Part shown: positions 18,001 through 28,053 of the stretch, one piece after another | Layout of the letters: each line of letters starts with the position of its first letter | Position numbering within the stretch: the first letter of the stretch is position 1 | Source of the DNA: Verrucomicrobiaceae bacterium | Lineage (GTDB): Bacteria > Verrucomicrobiota > Verrucomicrobiia > Verrucomicrobiales > Verrucomicrobiaceae | Direction: 5' to 3' | Length of the DNA: 64,000 nucleotides | NCBI GenBank assembly: GCA_019694165.1 | Contig: JAIBCL010000006.1 | Coordinates: 124,001-188,000 of the forward strand | Translations under genes and position numbers: made by a program | The notes under the pieces: model-generated | Seen by the model: the letters and a program-made list of their open reading frames with translations, nothing else | Told to the model about the DNA's origin: nothing | Database searches by the model: none

Positions 18001-20252
18001 AACGTCACCGTGCCGGATGTGCCCGTGGCGTTGATGTTGTTCGTCGTGGTCATCGTCGAGTTGGCGATGTTCGGTGCATTCGCGATCAACTCGACACCCG
18101 TCTGATTGCCTTGTCCGACCGGCGTGTGGTTCGATGCAGTCGTCAGGTTGAAGGGCGAAGCAGGCGGACCGCCGAAGGTGATTGTCCACGGGTTCTGCGA
18201 GCCCGCGCCGGTCCAGTTGTTCGCGGCGGTGGCGGCGAAGGTCTCGCTGAACACCGTCGTCGGCGTGGTCGAGCCGTTGTTGTAGGTGAGCTGCACGGTC
18301 GAGATCGAGCGGCCGGCGGGAGCAGTGATGTCCGCGCTCACGGCGACAGTGTCGCTGCTCGTCGGAGCAGCGGGGCTGATGGCGATGTTGCTGATCGTCG
18401 GTGCATTCGCCGTCACGGTGAGCAAAAACGTGGTGCTCGTGCTGAGCGAGCCATCACTGACCGTGCAGGTAATCGTGCTCGTGCCGGTTTGATTCGTCGC
18501 CGGGGTCACCGTCACCGTGCGATTCGCACCGCTGCCGCCAAAGACGATGCCCGCATTCGGCACCAGCGTCGTGTTGGAAGACGAGCCGCTCATCGTGAGC
18601 GATGCCGCCGCCGTCTCTGCATCGCCCGCCGTGATCGTGATGGCGCTAGTCGCAGTGTTTTGCGTAGTGCTTTGATCCGGGATCGTCGAGATGGTCGGCG
18701 GCGTGTTTGGCGTGCCGTTCGCCTGATAGCTCGTCGTCGCCGATTGCGCGACGGTCGCCGTGCTGAAGCCGTTCGTGTCATACGTCGCCAGCGCCGTGCG
18801 GTTCACTCGACCATACTCGGTGCCTGACGAACTGAGCATCGCATAGGTCGAGTTGGCCGATGTTCCCGTCGCCACGATGCCGGTGGCTTTGCTGGTGAAA
18901 GGCGAGAAGGCAGCGTTCGTCGCCGCATCGACCGAATACGTGCCGCCTTCCACTGCGCTCCACGTCAGCGTGACGTTCGGCGAGTTCACCGACGGAGTAT
19001 TGATCGCAATGGGCTTGCTCGGGCCGCCGAGAAACTGCTGCGTCAGCGGCGTGTCCGCATTCATCACCGTCGTGGTCGTGCCGCCGCCCGTGGGACTGCC
19101 GTAGTACTGGCGGCCGGTGGTGTAAGGGTATGCCGGCGTGCCGTCGGCATTGATCGTGGTGAAGTAGGCCCAGGTGCCGGCGGGATAGTCCGGCGTCACG
19201 CAAAAGCGCGCGTTCTGCTCGTTGAGATCGTAGTCGCGGATGGTCGCACCCGTCGTCTGAATCTGGCCGAGGTCGCCGCGGAAATCGTAGTCCTCGATGT
19301 AGTGGCCGAGCTTGTAGGTCACCGTGTCCACCACCGGACCGTACTGAGAGGCGGTGAGCGTCGTCTTGTTTTGCACGCGCTGCGCCCATAATGGCAGCAC
19401 CTGGCGCACGGTGATGGCGGTGGTGCCGTTCGTGCCGTCACGCAGCACGAAGCCCGAAACCATGCGGCGGATGCTGCTCGCGGCATTCGTCGGATCGCTG
19501 TAGCCATACGGTCCGTAAACCGGCAGGCCGTCCGCCGCCCAGGCAAGAATGGGCGAATGCTGCGCCGGCGCGGCCGCGCTCTCGGTGTAGCGGTTCGTCG
19601 TCGCATTGTAGTCCACATGGTCGCCGAGCTGGTAACGCAGGGCGATGGGGTGCGCGTGGTAGTGGTAGTTGTTGCCGGCCTGATGGGCGAGGCCCGGATC
19701 GAAGGTCACGCCCTCGTTGTGCCAGCCGTCGCGGTTCCAGATGCCATCGCCGGTCAGGCCGTTCGTCGGCGTCGCATCCGTGGCGATCGCATTCACATAC
19801 GAGAATGCATCGCGCGAGTCGAACATGGACACGCCATTGACCATGCGGCCGATGGCGCCGAGGCCCGTGAGCGTCTTCGTTGCCGGGATCGTGGGTGTGC
19901 GCGGGATGCGGTACACCACCGTCGTGTTCGACGGGTAATTCGGGAACAACTGCGTCTTCGCCGTGTCCAGATACCACGGCCCCATGATGTGGGATGCCAG
20001 GCCCGAGCTGCGGATGTAAACCCAGTTTGCGGAGGAGTTCACCTCGCTCACGTCGGCATAGACCGGGCTGCTTTGCGTGCCCGAGCCGCGGGACCATGTC
20101 GTCGAGGTCGTGCCCGCCGTCTCGGCCGCCGTCGTCTGATACAGGCGCGCATATTTGCCGGAGTTCGCGGTGAACCACGACGTGATCTGAGGGTCGGCGT
20201 GCGCCACGAGCGTGGCACCGCCCAGCGCGAGAATGATGGAGAATGATTTCAT
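15078..20252 (-). CDS. Giant secreted YHYH-domain / multicopper oxidase fusion
   Basis: 1,724 residues with a signal peptide (MKSFSIILALGGATLVAHA). Order of parts: N-terminal YHYH domain with the motif NNYHYHAHP near residue 195; Ig/cadherin-like repeats (PPTISTIPDQSTTQNTAT...); a jelly-roll-like segment; a BACON-like domain (WTAAKTQPWLTLSGTGGTL); a fibronectin type III domain (SKTISWTAVAGAQSYTIQVS); and a bacterial Ig-like domain. From about residue 1220 follows a complete multicopper oxidase with the copper-ligand blocks HWHGFH, WFHPHLHE, HAFHIHDIQFH and YHCHFPNHEDAGLMG. All four blocks keep their His and Cys ligands, so laccase/metallo-oxidase activity is likely. The C-terminus (TYTLQWSPDLTNWTDVGSVTSDGTSATFTE) is a common Verrucomicrobial C-terminal module. 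The ATG at 20252 was picked for the signal peptide. Confidence 0.9.
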   Translation of the reverse strand: MKSFSIILALGGATLVAHADPQITSWFTANSGKYARLYQTTAAETAGTTSTTWSRGSGTQSSPVYADVSEVNSSANWVYIRSSGLASHIMGPWYLDTAKTQLFPNYPSNTTVVYRIPRTPTIPATKTLTGLGAIGRMVNGVSMFDSRDAFSYVNAIATDATPTNGLTGDGIWNRDGWHNEGVTFDPGLAHQAGNNYHYHAHPIALRYQLGDHVDYNATTNRYTESAAAPAQHSPILAWAADGLPVYGPYGYSDPTNAASSIRRMVSGFVLRDGTNGTTAITVRQVLPLWAQRVQNKTTLTASQYGPVVDTVTYKLGHYIEDYDFRGDLGQIQTTGATIRDYDLNEQNARFCVTPDYPAGTWAYFTTINADGTPAYPYTTGRQYYGSPTGGGTTTTVMNADTPLTQQFLGGPSKPIAINTPSVNSPNVTLTWSAVEGGTYSVDAATNAAFSPFTSKATGIVATGTSANSTYAMLSSSGTEYGRVNRTALATYDTNGFSTATVAQSATTSYQANGTPNTPPTISTIPDQSTTQNTATSAITITAGDAETAAASLTMSGSSSNTTLVPNAGIVFGGSGANRTVTVTPATNQTGTSTITCTVSDGSLSTSTTFLLTVTANAPTISNIAISPAAPTSSDTVAVSADITAPAGRSISTVQLTYNNGSTTPTTVFSETFAATAANNWTGAGSQNPWTITFGGPPASPFNLTTASNHTPVGQGNQTGVELIANAPNIANSTMTTTNNINATGTSGTVTFWIATSGLSGTQGWDFQTATDGATFTTRLSELTGINHAFQQFSYTLTGAERVSTLKLRFRFAGAGTNQVPRTYLDDVLVTVGGTSTPVTVNMSNSSGSTYAASIPAQTSGTTVTYSITATDSSSASTTSATNSYTVTTGTPAMNVTPATTLASSGFAGGPFTPSGATYTITNTGTASMNWTAAKTQPWLTLSGTGGTLAAGANTTVTASINTAANSLAIGSYTDTVTFTNTSNGTGNATRGVSLAVNALTVPSTPALAALGAYSQGSSKTISWTAVAGAQSYTIQVSTTSNFSTVLASQTVAGTSASFSNLTSGATYYYRLLATNNVGSSSYSNVVSSMQDGAAPAVAITSPASGTSTATNSVTVTGTASDALSGISKVTVNGATATTSDNFATWSIVTPLGFGTNGITAVAYDNAGNATTTAPVNVTLTTAQTYNPLVIPEVMTGTNFNLNLHATSKQFYSGAATNTYAYNNMLFWGPTLIMNKGDWVKLNVTNNLPDTTTTHWHGFHIPAIMDGGPHQTIPAGTTWSPSFTVANNAGTYWFHPHLHETTQFQMSMGAGGLIIIRDEQEAALNLPRTYGVDDIPLGLTSRRFTNNQLVTTNSEYGDVMLVNGTLNAQVTLPRQYVRFRILNAEMERSYNLGITTAAGADRTFYVIGTDGGLVSAPIAVTRMYLAVGERVEILVDLTGDTVGSSFDIKAYNSGQANDYPGGEPATTGRFGSLLNNTTFTILHCNVGAQTASPVTTRPATLTTNTFYTDAQVTNNRTLTLTDGFPGGAPFSFDHLVYSPSVINQTLGLNAVEKWTLTNSSGFSHAFHIHDIQFHITSRTGGNNAGVKTYEEGWKDVLFIGQNQTVTFIAKFDHFASNTNPFMYHCHFPNHEDAGLMGQFVVVNNATEDLSVASFTRYGSNSFIQLDFKSTPGTTYTLQWSPDLTNWTDVGSVTSDGTSATFTETDQTRLGGSKGFYRVKIPTISG

Positions 20253-20443
20253 GAACGGAAGAGGTTGGGGTCGAGGAGACTGCGCGCCGTCGATGGCAGC
20301 ATCAGAAGTCGGCGGGCACCCCGGGAGAAAATGGCGCGCACGAAGACGAGACTGGCGGACGGCTGGCATGATGGACGATCGAGAACTGCGAGGAACCAAG
20401 CCCGGCCCACCTTAAAGAAAGATTAAGCGCAAAAAGTATTTTC

Positions 20444-20457
20444 ACGGACCGGTCCGT
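20444..20457. promoter_or_regulatory. 14-bp perfect palindrome upstream of the copper oxidase gene
   Basis: ACGGACCGGTCCGT is self-complementary over 14 bp, about 190 bp upstream of the oxidase start and about 65 bp after the end of the HU-like gene, in a locally AT-richer stretch (TTAAAGAAAGATTAAG). It could be a dimeric repressor site or a hairpin. No regulator can be assigned. Confidence 0.35.
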
Positions 20458-20522
20458 CGAGGATGCCGTCGCCGCAGGGGAAGCGTCTTCGACAGGTTGC
20501 GGCCGCATCCGACCCCGGTGCC

Positions 20523-21236
20523 TCACGCATCCGCCTCGAGCGGCGAACTGAGACGTCCGGAACGAAGCTGCCTGCCGCCACGCACGCGCGCGCGCACTTC
20601 GAGCAGCCAGTTGCCTTTCTCCAGGCCGTCGGGCACTTGAAAGAGGATTTCAGTCGGATGCACCACTGCATAGACCTTTGAGCGCACCTCTCTCTTCGGA
20701 TCCGCTGTGCTGACGAAAAACACTCCTTCGTCGGCCATCTTCGGATCAAACGCCAGCCGCCTGCCGTGAAGAGTTCCGATGTTCCCGGCGATGACCTTGC
20801 CCTCCGCCACCCGAACACCGGTCTCCTTGTAAAAGGTGGGCGCCGGCAGCAGTTCGGCGGGCTTCTGCTTCTCCACCGCAGCGCGCGACTTCACATCACC
20901 GACGAGACTCACGTCCACCGCTGCCGCCACGCCGATCTCATGACGCTTCTTGTCGAACTCGTCGTCCGCGTTGCGGAATTTTCCGTTCATCACTGGAAAA
21001 AAGTGCGCCAGACCGGCCACGTTCACACGGCAGCCGTCCGCGAGCAGTCCGGTCACCACTTCCCGAAGCCTGCGCATCACCGGCTCGATTTGCGCGCGCG
21101 GGAGCGGCGGCTCGCCGCCGGTCATTCGCTCGATGAGGGCATCTTCGTCGAGGGATTCAACGCTCACCACCTGTGCCATGTGGTGGGACTCGCGCCCCGG
21201 CAGCGGATTCGGTCGCAAATAGAACTGGACTGGCAT
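20523..21236 (-). CDS. HU-like DNA-binding domain protein (DUF4469-type)
   Basis: 237 residues starting MPVQFYLRPNPLPGRESHHMAQV. The N-terminal 125 residues have the layout of the HU/IHF-like family common in Bacteroidetes and PVC bacteria: ALIERMTGGEPPLPRAQIEPVMRRL, then VTGLLADGCRVNVAGLAHFFPVMNGKF. The C-terminal part (GNIGTLHGRRLAFDPKMADEGVFFV ... VYAVVHPTEILFQVPDGLEKGNWLLEVRARV) matches the Ig-like DUF4469 module often fused to it. It is probably a nucleoid-associated or DNA-architecture protein; the target is unknown. The frame extends 102 bp upstream, but that stretch lacks domain similarity, so I chose the ATG at 21236. It stands alone between the oxidase gene and the DUF1501 gene, on the same strand. 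Confidence 0.8.
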   Translation of the reverse strand: MPVQFYLRPNPLPGRESHHMAQVVSVESLDEDALIERMTGGEPPLPRAQIEPVMRRLREVVTGLLADGCRVNVAGLAHFFPVMNGKFRNADDEFDKKRHEIGVAAAVDVSLVGDVKSRAAVEKQKPAELLPAPTFYKETGVRVAEGKVIAGNIGTLHGRRLAFDPKMADEGVFFVSTADPKREVRSKVYAVVHPTEILFQVPDGLEKGNWLLEVRARVRGGRQLRSGRLSSPLEADA

Positions 21237-21413
21237 GGGCGGGAGAATAGCGGACAGCCTTGTGTCATGGCAAGCACGGTGTTGACGATGCTCCGCGGGC
21301 GGCAAGGCCCCGGCCCTCCGCCGAAACTGTGCGGCCAACCGTCCCTCGCCCGCGGAACGAGCCGAACCGGCCTGCCGCGCTGCATGCTTGGGCTGCGGAC
21401 GTCCGCGATCACT

Positions 21414-22865
21414 TCAGGCGAGAATATCCCTGATCACCCGCCCGTGCACGTCGGTGAGCTTGCGCTCGATGCCGTTGTTGTAAAAGCTCAGGCGCTCGTG
21501 ATCGAGGCCGAGCAAATGCAGCATCGTCGCGTGTAGTTCGTAGATCGTCGTCACGCGGTCCACGGCCTGGTAGCCAAACTCATCAGTTGCCCCGTGGCTA
21601 TACGCCGGTTTCACGCCCGCACCGGCGAGCCACACGGTGAAGCCCTTCGGGTTGTGATCACGACCATTCGCCCCTTTCTGAAATGTCGGCATGCGACCGA
21701 ACTCGGTGACGAAGACGATCAGCGTATCGCGAAACAGCCCGCGAGCCTTGAGGTCTTTGATCAACGCTGCGCAGGGTTGATCGAGGATGGGCGCATGCAC
21801 CGCATACTGATCGTGGATCTTCTTGTGGCCGTCCCAATTGCCCACGCCTTCGCCCATCGCGTAGGAGCCGTTGAAGAGCTGCACAAAGCGCACGCCGCTC
21901 TCGATGAGGCGACGCGCCATGATGCAGTTCTTCGCGAAGCCAGCCTTGTTCGCGTTCGTGTCGTTCACGCCATACAGGTCCTGCGTGGCCTTTGACTCGC
22001 TGCTCAGATCGCTGATCTCGGCAGCGGCCAATTGCATCCGCGCGGCGAGTTCATACGCGGAGATGCGCGCGGCGAGATCGCTGTCTCCGGGGTACTGTTC
22101 GAGATGCTTGTCGTTCATCCGACGCAGGAAATCGCGCGTCGCACGCTCGGTGCTCTCGCTGATCGAACCGGGCCGCGCGAGATTGGGAATCGGCTTCTGC
22201 GCGTTGAACGATGTGCCTTGAAACGCCGCAGGCAAAAACGCGCTGCCCCAGTGCCTCGGTCCGATCTGGGGCACGCCACGCGGATCGGGGATGGCGACGA
22301 ATGCGGGCAAGTTCTGATTCTCACTGCCGAGCGCATACGTCACCCACGCGCCGCAGCTGGGAAAGCCATCCAGGATGTAGCCGGTGCCCATCTGGTTCTC
22401 GGCGGGGCCGTGTGTGTTCGATTTCGCGGTCATCGAGTGGATGAAGCACATGTCGTCCGCGAGTTCGGCGATGTTCGGCAGCAGGTCCGAGATCATCTTG
22501 CCGGACTGCCCGCGTGGTTTGAAATCGCGGATCGGCTTGATGAGATTGCCCTGCTCGCCTTGGAACGTGATGAGCCCGCCCGCGCCGGGCATCGGCGTGT
22601 CGTGGCGTTTGAACAGGTCGGGCTTGTAGTCCCAGGTGTCCACGTGGCTGAGCGCACCGGAGCAAAAGATCATGAGCACCTGCTTCGCCTTCGGCGCAAA
22701 GTGCGGCGCTCGCGGCGCATACGGGCGCGCGGGGTCGATCAAAGGACGAATCGGTGACTCGCTGGCGAGCAAGCCGTCATCTTTGAGCAACGAAGCGAGC
22801 GCGATACTGCTCAGGCCCGTCACGCTGCGCTGAAGGAAGGATCGGCGGTGGAGGAGGTGGTTCAT
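21414..22865 (-). CDS. DUF1501 family protein (Tat-exported)
   Basis: 483 residues. The N-terminus [14 protein letters not shown] has a twin-arginine motif, so export in folded form is expected. The family signature is clear: [18 protein letters not shown] near residue 70, [16 protein letters not shown], and the end [25 protein letters not shown]1501 proteins belong to the alkaline-phosphatase/sulfatase-like superfamily and in PVC bacteria are almost always encoded next to a DUF1549/DUF1553 cytochrome protein; their reaction is not established. That pairing holds here: the partner ends 4 bp upstream, so the two are translationally close and probably form a complex or sequential step in the periplasm. 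Confidence 0.93.
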   Translation of the reverse strand: MNHLLHRRSFLQRSVTGLSSIALASLLKDDGLLASESPIRPLIDPARPYAPRAPHFAPKAKQVLMIFCSGALSHVDTWDYKPDLFKRHDTPMPGAGGLITFQGEQGNLIKPIRDFKPRGQSGKMISDLLPNIAELADDMCFIHSMTAKSNTHGPAENQMGTGYILDGFPSCGAWVTYALGSENQNLPAFVAIPDPRGVPQIGPRHWGSAFLPAAFQGTSFNAQKPIPNLARPGSISESTERATRDFLRRMNDKHLEQYPGDSDLAARISAYELAARMQLAAAEISDLSSESKATQDLYGVNDTNANKAGFAKNCIMARRLIESGVRFVQLFNGSYAMGEGVGNWDGHKKIHDQYAVHAPILDQPCAALIKDLKARGLFRDTLIVFVTEFGRMPTFQKGANGRDHNPKGFTVWLAGAGVKPAYSHGATDEFGYQAVDRVTTIYELHATMLHLLGLDHERLSFYNNGIERKLTDVHGRVIRDILA

Positions 22866-22869
22866 GGCA

Positions 22870-25415
<2,546 letters not shown>

Positions 25416-25419
<4 letters not shown>

Positions 25420-26123
25420 CGGCGGGCGGAGCGCTTGGGTTTGAGGCCGAGGTCGTCGCGGGCAGTAGTGAGATGGTCACGCATGGCTCTGGCGGCGGCG
25501 TTTCTGTCTCCACGCTCAATGGCTTTGACGATGGCCCGGTGTTGTTTGATTGCCGTGTCGGGCGCCACGCGTTTGTAGCCACGCATGAGGCTGGCGTGCA
25601 GCAGATCGGACAGTGAGTTTAGAAGGAGCGCCGCGATTTGATTCCCGGATGCCTCGGCGAGGGAACGATGGAAGTCCATGTCCGCCGTCACGGACTCCTC
25701 GAATACTGTTGCGGTGGCGAGCCGCTCAAGCGCTTCATTCAAGCGCGCGAGCTGCGGCTTCGTCGCCCGCTCGGCAGCGAGGCGCGCGTTCTCTGGTTCC
25801 ACCATGAACCGCACCTCGGTGAGCTGGCGCAGGCGCTCGGCCTCGTCGGGGAGCGCCAGTTCGAGCGCGCCGTTCAAGGGCTTGTGCAAACGATTGACCG
25901 TGCGGGTGCCACGTCCCTGGCGAATCTCCAGCAGGCCCTGCTGCTCCAGCCGTTTCGTGGCCTCGCGTACCACGCCTCGGCTCACGCCGAGCTGGGTGGC
26001 GAGGGATCTTTCCGTGGGCAGCCAGCCGTCGTCCTGTTCCAGGTCGCGCTGGGCGATGCTGGCGAGACTCTGGCAGACTTTTTCCACGAGTGTTGGCGGT
26101 CTGGCGACGGCGTCGAGGAGCAT
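25416..26123 (-). CDS. GntR-family (FadR/FCD subfamily) transcriptional regulator
   Basis: 235 residues. The N-terminal winged helix includes WLPTERSLATQLGVSRGVVREATKRLEQQGLLEIRQGRGT, and the C-terminal FCD all-helical effector domain carries the metal/ligand residues D..FHRSLAEASGN and the closing H of HRAIVKAIERGDRNAAARAMRDHL. FCD regulators usually bind sugar acids or other organic acids. The frame continues 33 bp upstream to an ATG at 26156, but a TGGT-N3-ACCA operator lies in that stretch, so I prefer the ATG at 26123. Its stop overlaps the start of the DUF1553 gene by 4 bp, so it heads a three-gene operon with that gene and the DUF1501 gene and likely controls it. Confidence 0.88.
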
Positions 26124-26129
26124 GATGAG

Positions 26130-26152
26130 ATTGGTCGGGTGGTAGGACCAAT
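26130..26152. promoter_or_regulatory. Probable GntR/FadR-type operator at the GntR gene start
   Basis: The stretch contains ATTGGTC and GACCAAT as 7-bp inverted arms (26130-26136 and 26146-26152). Inside it, TGGTAGGACCA at 26140-26150 fits the FadR-subfamily consensus TNGTNNNACNA exactly. It ends 7 bp before the preferred start codon (26123) of the GntR gene, where a bound dimer would block its own transcription. This is an inference from consensus fit and position. Confidence 0.6.
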
Positions 26153-26240
26153 CCACTACGCAGCCGTTCGTTGCTTCTTTCCTGGTGCGGCGCGGCCACG
26201 ACGCGGTCCGGGTGAGGGTGCGATCGCGGATGCGGGGAGG

Positions 26241-27062
26241 TCAGATCTTTTCCGCCGTGATCACGAAGCGGAAGGGGCTCTCGTCATTGCCGAGCAGCAG
26301 GAGGTTCTCTCCGTCGTGCAAAGGAGCGGAAAACGCCTCGGCGTGCGAGCCGATGGACACGTTGTTCACCACCGTGCCCACGCGGCTGCCGCGGTCCCGC
26401 ACGACGAGGCCGTGCTCGCCGAGGTCGATCTCGCAATGATTGCGCGAGACCTGATAAGGCTGGCTGTCGGCGATGGAGAGTTCATTGCGCGCAAACAGGG
26501 CGGCATTCGTGTCCGCATAGGCGCGGCCGATCCGAAACGGGAGCGATGGCACCTCGAGGTCGAGCTGCACAGGGGTGTCATCCGCCGACCTGATGCGGAT
26601 GCGGTGCTGCAGCGCCGGCTCCGCCGTGCGCCGCGGCGGCAGTCCGTGCAGGGCGGCCCGCTCCCGCCGCGCGACAGCGGGCGCAGTGTGCTCTCCGGCG
26701 GCGTGAGACTTCTGCCACTCCATCTGCAGCAGCAGGTCCGTGGTGCGGATGCGGTCAAAGAGCGTGCCGAGGTAGGCGTGCAGCCGCTCGGGGCGCGCGA
26801 GGATGGCGTGCTCAAACTCCGCTTCGTCGATGCACTCCACGGTCGTGTTTTCGATGGCCGTGGCCGTTGCGGAGCGCGGCCGGTCGGTGATCATGCCCAT
26901 CTCGCCGAAGATCTCGCCCGACCCGAGGCGGCCGAGCACCACCGCGCCCTCGCCGCTCTTGATGCTGATCTCGACGGTGCCCGAGATGAGGAAGAACGCC
27001 TCGTGCGAGATCTCGCCCTCGTGAAAAATGGCCTCGCCCGCGTGGTAGTGTCGTGTGTTCAT
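26241..27062 (-). CDS. Cyclic-nucleotide-binding domain plus FHA domain protein
   Basis: 273 residues, cytoplasmic. Residues 1-125 are a cNMP-binding domain: HYHAGEAIFHEGEISHEAFFLISGTVEIS and the phosphate-binding cassette region SGEIFGEMGMITDRPRSATATA. Residues about 175-270 are an FHA domain: PFRIGR, SRNHCEIDL, DRGSRVGTVVNN, the phosphothreonine-recognition loop residues (R, S, H, and N of NN) all present. A linker of about 50 residues rich in Ala and Arg joins them. No output domain such as a helix-turn-helix or kinase is visible, so it may act as an adaptor integrating a cyclic nucleotide with Ser/Thr phosphorylation. It lies on the same strand upstream of the GntR operon, 118 bp from its preferred start. 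Confidence 0.9.
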   Translation of the reverse strand: MNTRHYHAGEAIFHEGEISHEAFFLISGTVEISIKSGEGAVVLGRLGSGEIFGEMGMITDRPRSATATAIENTTVECIDEAEFEHAILARPERLHAYLGTLFDRIRTTDLLLQMEWQKSHAAGEHTAPAVARRERAALHGLPPRRTAEPALQHRIRIRSADDTPVQLDLEVPSLPFRIGRAYADTNAALFARNELSIADSQPYQVSRNHCEIDLGEHGLVVRDRGSRVGTVVNNVSIGSHAEAFSAPLHDGENLLLLGNDESPFRFVITAEKI

Positions 27063-27173
27063 GCGCCGTGCACCGTAGCGACCAGGGCAGGGAGGGTCAA
27101 GGCGGGGCGAACCTTCCGGCGCGGCCAGCCACGCGTCTCGCCTGCACCGGCGGCAGGCAGTCCGCCTCGCCCG

Positions 27174-27926
27174 TCACTTCGCCGGTGCGGAGTTGAAGAC
27201 CTTGATGTCATCAAACCAGCCGCTCTGGCCGGCGACGCCGAGTTCGATCTTGGACTTCGTCTCGTGGCCGATGCCGGGTGATTTGAAACATGCCACGGCA
27301 GCACCGTCGATGCACACGCGCATTTCCTGGCCGACAGTCTCGACGGCAAGGTTGTACCATTTGCCCGGCTCCAGTTTGGTCGTCAGAGGAAAAGTCGCGG
27401 TGTGCGCGGCCATCGCCTTGACGGCCTCGGCCTTCGTCGCAGGATCCTGCATCTTCTTCTTCAGTTCCTCGTTCTGACTGCCCTCGCGCTCGTCCATGAT
27501 GACGACCTTGTCGAGATGCACGCGAGCACGACACAGGTGGCCGTAGTGCGAGCCAGTGTACTTTCGGTCGTCAAACTCCACGTCCACCATAGTGCAGCCG
27601 TCGAACTTGATCTTTACTTCCACGACGCTGTCCTTCGTTGGCAGTTCGAGTCCATAGACGGCGGCGTGTGCGGTGATCACACCTTTCCCATCTTTCGCGG
27701 GCATGTCCTTCACACGCGTCTGCGTGCCTTTCAGCGCGCCGTCTTCCCACGTGAACGTATCCACCACGCGATGCCACTTCGCGTCGTGGTCAGGTCCGTT
27801 CATGTTGTCCTCGAATAGCAGTTCCTTCTTCTTCGCGATGGGTTCCGCCGGAATGGGCGGAGCATCAGCGGCAAAAGCGGCGGTGGTGATGACGAATGGC
27901 AGGGCGAGGAGAAGGCGGGCGTGCAT
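27174..27926 (-). CDS. Secreted DUF1080-like / laminin-G-like protein
   Basis: 250 residues with a signal peptide (MHARLLLALPFVITTAAFAA). The fold looks like a concanavalin-A-like lectin/glucanase: LLFEDNMNGPDHDAKW at the N-terminus, GALKGTQTRV, VVEVKIKFDG, and WYNLAVETVGQEMRVCIDGAAVACFKSPGIGH near the end. This pattern is typical of the DUF1080 ('3-keto-disaccharide hydrolase') group and its relatives, common in PVC genomes near carbohydrate genes. No catalytic residues can be assigned from sequence alone. The ATG at 27926 was chosen for the signal peptide; the open frame continues to 28100 without one. It is probably monocistronic. Confidence 0.78.
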   Translation of the reverse strand: MHARLLLALPFVITTAAFAADAPPIPAEPIAKKKELLFEDNMNGPDHDAKWHRVVDTFTWEDGALKGTQTRVKDMPAKDGKGVITAHAAVYGLELPTKDSVVEVKIKFDGCTMVDVEFDDRKYTGSHYGHLCRARVHLDKVVIMDEREGSQNEELKKKMQDPATKAEAVKAMAAHTATFPLTTKLEPGKWYNLAVETVGQEMRVCIDGAAVACFKSPGIGHETKSKIELGVAGQSGWFDDIKVFNSAPAK

Positions 27927-28053
27927 GAGCGATGGAGTGATTGTGTTTTTGGACGAGTGGAATCGTGATCGTGGGCCGATGGGAACGGCGGCGCGCCGGA
28001 AATCATTCACCGTCCTGCATGGAACGGATACACTCATGCACGCGGCGCGGCGA

